This document shows positions 59,222 to 63,272 of a stretch of 63,272 nt of DNA, one piece after another; within the stretch, counting starts at the first letter, position 1; every line of letters starts with the position of its first letter. Where the stretch lies: contig JAXDNY010000023.1 in the NCBI GenBank assembly GCA_034669145.1, forward strand, positions 1-63,272. The letters run 5' to 3'. A program made the translations under genes and the position numbers. Source of the DNA: PALSA-894 sp034669145. GTDB lineage: Bacteria > Pseudomonadota > Alphaproteobacteria > Rhizobiales > Xanthobacteraceae. The notes beneath the pieces are model-generated. The model saw only the letters and a list, made by a program, of their open reading frames with translations, was not told the DNA's origin and made no database searches.

Positions 59222-61465
59222 CTAGCTGAACTTATTCGACCGCGGGAATCCCTTCGGCGCCAACCGGCCCGCATCGGCGCGGTTGCCGCGCCAGTCGGAG
59301 AGCTCTTTCAGCGTCAGCGAGAACGCGCGCCCTGCCCCATCGGTCCAGGTGAGCCCGTCCGCACCCTGGAAGGTCTTCACGTCGGAGAGCCCGCCGTCCT
59401 TGTAGCGCTGCAGGCGCACGCCGGAGCCGCGCGACATTTCCGGCAACTGCTCGATGGGGAAGATCACCATCTTGCGGTTCTCGCCGATGACGGCGACCTG
59501 CTCGCCCTCGACCACGCTGACCGCGCGCGCCTCGTCGGGGGCCTTCACGTTGAGCACCTGCTTGCCCTTGCGCGTGGTGCCGAGAACCTCGTCCTCGGAA
59601 ACGACAAAGCCCCTGCCCTGATGGCTCGCGACGATGAACTTCCGCCCGCCCACAAACGGGAACATCGTGACGATGTCGCCTTCCTGTTCGAGATCGATGA
59701 ACAGCCGCACCGGCTCGCCGTGGCCGCGTCCGCCCGGCAGCTTGGCGCCCTCCAGCGTGTAGAACCGCCCGTTGGTGGCGAACATCAACAGCTTCGAGGT
59801 CGTCTCGGCAAAGAACGCGAGCTTCAGCCTGTCGTCCTGCTTGAACGCGACATTCGACAGATCCTCTTGGTGCCCGCGCAGCGCGCGCACCCAGCCTTTG
59901 TCCGAGAGCACGACCGTGATCGGCTCGCGCACGACCATCGCTTCCTCGATCGCGGCCTCGTCATGCTCCGGCGCCTCGGCGAAATCGGTGCGGCGCTTGC
60001 CGAGCGGCGTCTTCTTGCCGAATTTTTCGCGCAACTCCTTGATCTGCGCGGCAATCGTCTCCCACTGCTTGGTCTCGGACTTGAGTAGTTCTTCGAGCGA
60101 CTTCTTCTCGGCGCGAAGCTCCTTGTCCTCCTTGCGGATCTCCATTTCCTCAAGCTTGCGCAAATTGCGCAGCCGCATGTTGAGGATCGCTTCGGCCTGC
60201 ACCTCGGAGAGCTTGAACGCCTTGATCAGCACCGGTTTCGGCTCGTCCTCGGTGCGGATGATCTTGATGACGCGATCGAGGTTGAGATAGGCGATTAGGT
60301 AGCCGCCGAGCACTTCCAGGCGGTGGGCGATCTGCTTCAGGCGGTAGTTCGAGCGCCGTACCAGCACGTCGCGCCGGTGGTCGAGCCATTCGCGCAGCGC
60401 TTCCGCCAAACCGATGACCCGCGGGACCTTGCCCTTGATCAGCACGTTCATGTTGAGCGGGATGCGGCTTTCCAGCTCGGTGAGCTTGAACAGGCTCTCC
60501 ATCATCAGCGCGGGATCGACCGTGCGGGCGCGCGGCTCGATCACCAGCCGGATGTCCTCGGCGGATTCATCGCGCACGTCGGCAACCAGCGGCAGCTTCT
60601 TTTCATTGAGCAGTTCGGCGATGCGCTCGACGAGGCGCATCTTCTGCACCAGCCACGGAATTTCCGTGACCACCACCAGCCAGGTGCCGCGCCCTGAGTC
60701 TTCTTGCGTCCAGCGCGCGCGCACGCGGAACGAGCCGCGCCCGGTCGCGTAGGCCTCGGCGATTTCGGCGCGCGGATCGACGATCAGCCCGCCGGTCGGG
60801 AAATCCGGACCGGGCACATATTTCAGCAACGTCTTGGAGCGCGCGTTCGGATTGTCGATCAGGTGCAGCGCCGCATCGAACAGCTCGGCGGCGTTATGCG
60901 GCGGGATCGAGGTCGCCATGCCGACCGCGATGCCCTGCGAGCCGTTCGCCAGCAGATTGGGAAACGCCGCCGGCAGAACGATCGGCTCGTTCGACTGGCC
61001 GTCATAGCTCGGGCGGAAATCGACCGCGTCCTCGTCGATACCGTCGAGCAGGAGCCGCGCGACCTCGGTCATGCGCGCCTCGGTGTAGCGCATGGCGGCC
61101 GGGTTATCGCCGTCGATGTTGCCGAAGTTGCCCTGCCCGTCGACCAGCGGGAAGCGCGAGGAGAAATCCTGCGCCAGCCGCACCAGCGCGTCGTAGATCG
61201 CCTGGTCGCCGTGGGGGTGGAAATTACCCATCACGTCGCCGACGATCTTGGCGGACTTCTTCAGCGTCGTGCCGGGATCGAGCCGCAAGAGTCGCATCCC
61301 GTACAGAATGCGCCGGTGCACGGGCTTGAGCCCATCGCGCGCGTCGGGCAGCGCGCGATGCATGATGGTGGAGAGCGCATAGGCGAGATAGCGCTCCTCG
61401 AGCGCCTCGCGCAGCGCGATCTCCTGGACCTCGCCCCGGTCTGGGGGAATCAGTTGTTTACCCAT
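59222..61465 (-). CDS. parC: DNA topoisomerase IV subunit A
   Basis: 747 aa. The catalytic Tyr is Y127 in AAMRYTEARM; the region 40-130 is canonical (ALPDARDGLKPVHRRILYG; NFHPHGDQAIYDALVRLAQDFSSRFPLVDGQGNFGNIDGD in parts). The C-terminal part has the broken-propeller blades of ParC, shorter than GyrA's and without a GyrA box, which decides the name. Gln stands at position 88, where E. coli ParC has the quinolone-determining Ser. It decatenates chromosomes with ParE, encoded elsewhere. Upstream is a 306-base non-coding space. Confidence 0.95.
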   Translation of the reverse strand: MGKQLIPPDRGEVQEIALREALEERYLAYALSTIMHRALPDARDGLKPVHRRILYGMRLLRLDPGTTLKKSAKIVGDVMGNFHPHGDQAIYDALVRLAQDFSSRFPLVDGQGNFGNIDGDNPAAMRYTEARMTEVARLLLDGIDEDAVDFRPSYDGQSNEPIVLPAAFPNLLANGSQGIAVGMATSIPPHNAAELFDAALHLIDNPNARSKTLLKYVPGPDFPTGGLIVDPRAEIAEAYATGRGSFRVRARWTQEDSGRGTWLVVVTEIPWLVQKMRLVERIAELLNEKKLPLVADVRDESAEDIRLVIEPRARTVDPALMMESLFKLTELESRIPLNMNVLIKGKVPRVIGLAEALREWLDHRRDVLVRRSNYRLKQIAHRLEVLGGYLIAYLNLDRVIKIIRTEDEPKPVLIKAFKLSEVQAEAILNMRLRNLRKLEEMEIRKEDKELRAEKKSLEELLKSETKQWETIAAQIKELREKFGKKTPLGKRRTDFAEAPEHDEAAIEEAMVVREPITVVLSDKGWVRALRGHQEDLSNVAFKQDDRLKLAFFAETTSKLLMFATNGRFYTLEGAKLPGGRGHGEPVRLFIDLEQEGDIVTMFPFVGGRKFIVASHQGRGFVVSEDEVLGTTRKGKQVLNVKAPDEARAVSVVEGEQVAVIGENRKMVIFPIEQLPEMSRGSGVRLQRYKDGGLSDVKTFQGADGLTWTDGAGRAFSLTLKELSDWRGNRADAGRLAPKGFPRSNKFS

Positions 61466-61771
61466 GAAATACCGGTACTGCGCGCCCGTGCGATGAACAA
61501 GAGATGAACAACTTGGCCACGTTCTCTACGTAATTCTCGGTTTAACTTGGGTCATCGCAGGCGAACACTGTAGTGTCGCGTCTGCAATCGATCGAACGGC
61601 CATATACACTCTGGAGCGAAACGAATTGGTCGGTTGGAAGTTTACCACAGCCACCGAACGATCTGTTCGCGGAGCTTTGAGTTCGTATGATGGACGGAGG
61701 GAAGCAAGTGGTGGTCGCCCAGAAATCCGTCCGGTCGCCAACATCACCTACCTAGGAGAGGAGACTTCACT
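61466..61771. other. Space between parC and the small secreted-protein gene
   Basis: 306 bases holding both divergent promoters. AGGAGAGGAG at about 61753-61762 is a strong ribosome-binding site for the gene at 61772. ACACTGTAGTGT near 61566 is a near-palindrome. A possible extended AT-rich patch lies around CCATATACACT. No gene is seen. Confidence 0.5.
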
Positions 61772-62041
61772 ATGCGTGGTACCCTGTTAGCAATGCTGGT
61801 CGCGGCCGGCGTCGGACTTGCCGGCACCGCCGGCGTGTCGGCCGCCCCGATCAACGGCGCCGTGATCGGTGACGCCGCGAATTCGACGAGCACTGTCGAG
61901 CACGTGCAGCACTGGCGCTGGGGCTCAGGCGGTCACCGGCGCTGGGGCAGCGGCGGCGGCGGTCACTGGCGTTGGGGCAGCCGCCCGATCCGGCGCCTGT
62001 GCCATCGTCCGTATTCGAGCCGCATGGCCCCCTGCTGGTAA
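61772..62041 (+). CDS. Small secreted Trp/His/Gly-rich protein
   Basis: 89 aa. The signal peptide ends near VSAAP (residue 26). The mature part has three RWGS blocks at about 49-52, 57-60 and 67-70, separated by Gly and His (HWRWGSGGHRRWGSGGGGHWRWGS in parts), then RRLCHRPYSSRMAPCW with two Cys. The His and Trp clusters resemble metal-binding or cell-surface peptides. A strong ribosome-binding site and its own terminator make it a high-expression candidate. No family recognised. Confidence 0.75.
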   Translation: MRGTLLAMLVAAGVGLAGTAGVSAAPINGAVIGDAANSTSTVEHVQHWRWGSGGHRRWGSGGGGHWRWGSRPIRRLCHRPYSSRMAPCW

Positions 62042-62067
62042 GCGGGTCTCATCGGCCGACGTGATTG

Positions 62068-62100
62068 GGCCGGTCGCGCAAGCGGCCGGCCTGTTCTTTT
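62068..62100 (+). terminator. Rho-independent terminator
   Basis: GGCCGGTCGC and GCGGCCGGCC pair over the loop GCAA (one G-T pair), followed by TGTTCTTTT. It ends 59 bases after the stop of the small secreted-protein gene. Confidence 0.85.
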
Positions 62101-62108
62101 GGACGCCG

Positions 62109-63272
62109 TCACCGCTCGTTGAGATTGGGCTGCCGATCCCGAAGATTGCGCCAAATGGCGCCCACGATGTTGGAATAGTCGTCGGTCCAGACGCGCTGCT
62201 TCGAGTCGGCCTCGCGAACCGGCCAGAACGCCGATTTCGCGAGCGCGCCGAAATCCTCGTCCCGCCGCGCGATCGCTGCGACGCGCGGCACCCAATGATG
62301 CAAGTCCGGATTGGGCGCGACGTCGCCGCCCTCGTAAACGCGCGCAATCGCGCCGTTCGCATCGGCGACGCCTGCCGCGACTGAAGCGAGTTCCAGATTG
62401 AGATTGGAGATGTGCATCGCCACGATGCCGTCCGGCTTGAGCTTGCCGAAATAGAGCGCCATCGCTTCCCGCGTCAGCAGGTGGATCGGGACGGCGGCGC
62501 CGATGAACGCGTCGACGAAAATCAGGTCGTAGCTGCCGTCCGGCGCATCGGCGATGCGCAGCCGCGCGTCACCGAGCACGATCTTCGTCTCGGGCGCGCA
62601 TTCGGAGACATACTGGAAGATCGTCGGATCGGTCGCGATCCGCATCACATCCGGGTCGATCTCGTAATAGGTGAGCGTGTCGCCCGGCCGAACCTGGCAA
62701 GCGAGCGCGCCGGTGCCGAGCCCGATGACGGCGAAATTGATCGGCCCGTCCCCGGCCTTTGCATGCACCGCGTCGAGCGTCTGCGCGATGCCCGCGCCTT
62801 CGAAAAACTCGGCGATCATTTCCGGCGGGCCGGTCAGCGGATTGCCCTCGTCGTCGCGCACCTGCTGCGTCCCTTGCGCGGTCGTGCCGTGCCAAAGGAC
62901 GCGATACTTTCCGTCCGATGTATCGATCACGTTGAGCACGCCGAAGAAGTTGCGCACCTTGAAGACGCTCGGCGTCTCGTTGAAATACGCATTGGCGAAC
63001 AGCAAGAACGCCAGGATGGCGGCGAACGGCAGCGGCGCGCGCCAGAATTTCGCCGTGAGCCCGAACAGCACGCCGAGCATCACGAGATACATGCGGTAAT
63101 CGAAGCCGACGTCGTAGTTCTTCACCACATAGGTGAGAGCCAGTGCGATCGCGAGACCGGCGAGCAGCAGCCGCCCTCCGCTGCCGCGCGCCGGCCACGT
63201 CAGGCCAGGCCGGCAGAGCAACGCGAGCACGATCAGGATCGGATATTCGGCGACCCAGCGGAACGCATGCGG
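62109..63272 (-). CDS. Spermidine synthase-like fused membrane protein (5' end outside the window)
   Basis: At least 387 codons, open to the right edge; the 14 codons beyond the GTG at 63230 read HAFRWVAEYPILIV, a membrane helix, so the gene continues out of the window. Membrane helices cover the first 100 residues visible, then a spermidine-synthase-like methyltransferase fold: DGPINFAVIGLGTGALACQV (glycine loop), YYEIDPDVMRIA, VLGDARLRIADAPDGSYDLIFVDAF. The catalytic Asp of true aminopropyl transferases lies in this DAF-type block, but the fused MFS form usually has unknown or altered activity. Confidence 0.85.
   Translation of the reverse strand, partial: PHAFRWVAEYPILIVLALLCRPGLTWPARGSGGRLLLAGLAIALALTYVVKNYDVGFDYRMYLVMLGVLFGLTAKFWRAPLPFAAILAFLLFANAYFNETPSVFKVRNFFGVLNVIDTSDGKYRVLWHGTTAQGTQQVRDDEGNPLTGPPEMIAEFFEGAGIAQTLDAVHAKAGDGPINFAVIGLGTGALACQVRPGDTLTYYEIDPDVMRIATDPTIFQYVSECAPETKIVLGDARLRIADAPDGSYDLIFVDAFIGAAVPIHLLTREAMALYFGKLKPDGIVAMHISNLNLELASVAAGVADANGAIARVYEGGDVAPNPDLHHWVPRVAAIARRDEDFGALAKSAFWPVREADSKQRVWTDDYSNIVGAIWRNLRDRQPNLNER

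Noticed and set aside
61540..61720. GTTC/GAAC words upstream of the small secreted-protein gene as a LexA box
   Set aside because: Spacing does not fit the alphaproteobacterial GTTC-N7-GTTC site.

Overview
The window looks like chromosome of a high-GC alphaproteobacterium of the Hyphomicrobiales, in the Bradyrhizobium / Pseudolabrys / Xanthobacteraceae neighbourhood. This is inferred from the conserved order glyA-nrdR-ribD-ribE-ribH-nusB-thiL-MFS-hppA and bamE/CBP3/DUF177-plsX-fabH-ihfA-merR, from the abundance of periplasmic-solute-dependent transporters (PotABCD type, Bug/TctC type, an orphan LivH), and from palindromic intergenic repeats of the kind common in Bradyrhizobium. No rRNA, tRNA, CRISPR array, transposase or integrase was found.

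Layout. 1-200: the 3' end of a Fic-domain gene (mobile mystery protein B type). 328-5528 (-): a PotABCD-like ABC importer co-directional with a metal-dependent amidohydrolase. 5611-9601 (-): a small lipoprotein, an orphan hybrid histidine kinase with REC and HPt domains, a MerR regulator and ihfA. 9710-13491: fabH, plsX, DUF177, a CBP3-like chaperone and, divergent, bamE. 13591-18620: an accessory block set into this core region, with a Bug/TctC binding protein, an AraC-TPR regulator and, divergent from it, a haloperoxidase-like protein with an altered active-site motif followed by a one-CxxCH periplasmic protein. 18840-26454 (-): a small membrane protein, hppA, an MFS transporter, thiL, nusB and the riboflavin genes. 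26466-29890: a ParE-type toxin pair, a KTSC protein, nrdR, glyA, a small conserved protein and a Rieske protein. 30031-34118: a secreted nuclease, then two paralogous amidohydrolases coupled to a DMT transporter. 34129-37068: an L,D-transpeptidase, several very small proteins and a MarR regulator resembling LdtR. 37454-46447: three valine-catabolism genes (mmsB, a 3-hydroxyisobutyryl-CoA hydrolase, an isobutyryl-CoA-type dehydrogenase) interleaved with a three-subunit GMC/cytochrome c dehydrogenase, a NIPSNAP protein and a BacA/SbmA-like transporter. 46548-49542: hemB, a proline-rich membrane protein and a threonine ammonia-lyase. 49543-52350: a gene-poor, lower-GC accessory stretch with a HicA/DUF1902 pair and unrecognised genes, bracketed by facing copies of one palindromic repeat. 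52407-63272: an unknown Tat-type protein, a LivH permease with an unusual lipoprotein-like N-terminus, RDD, bpt, an NHL-repeat protein, mntH behind a Mur/Fur-like box, cytochrome b561, parC, a Trp/His/Gly-rich secreted peptide and a spermidine-synthase-like gene running off the end.

As a whole the region mixes housekeeping genes (fatty acid and phospholipid initiation, riboflavin, thiamine, haem, one-carbon metabolism, topoisomerase IV) with solute-scavenging and envelope functions. The least explained parts are the AraC / haloperoxidase-like / CxxCH cassette (14609-18620), the paired amidohydrolases with exporter (31043-34118), the lipoprotein-LivH fusion (52968-54305) and the structured non-coding stretch at 49.6-50.1 kb. 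All names come from reading motifs and gene order; no database search was run.
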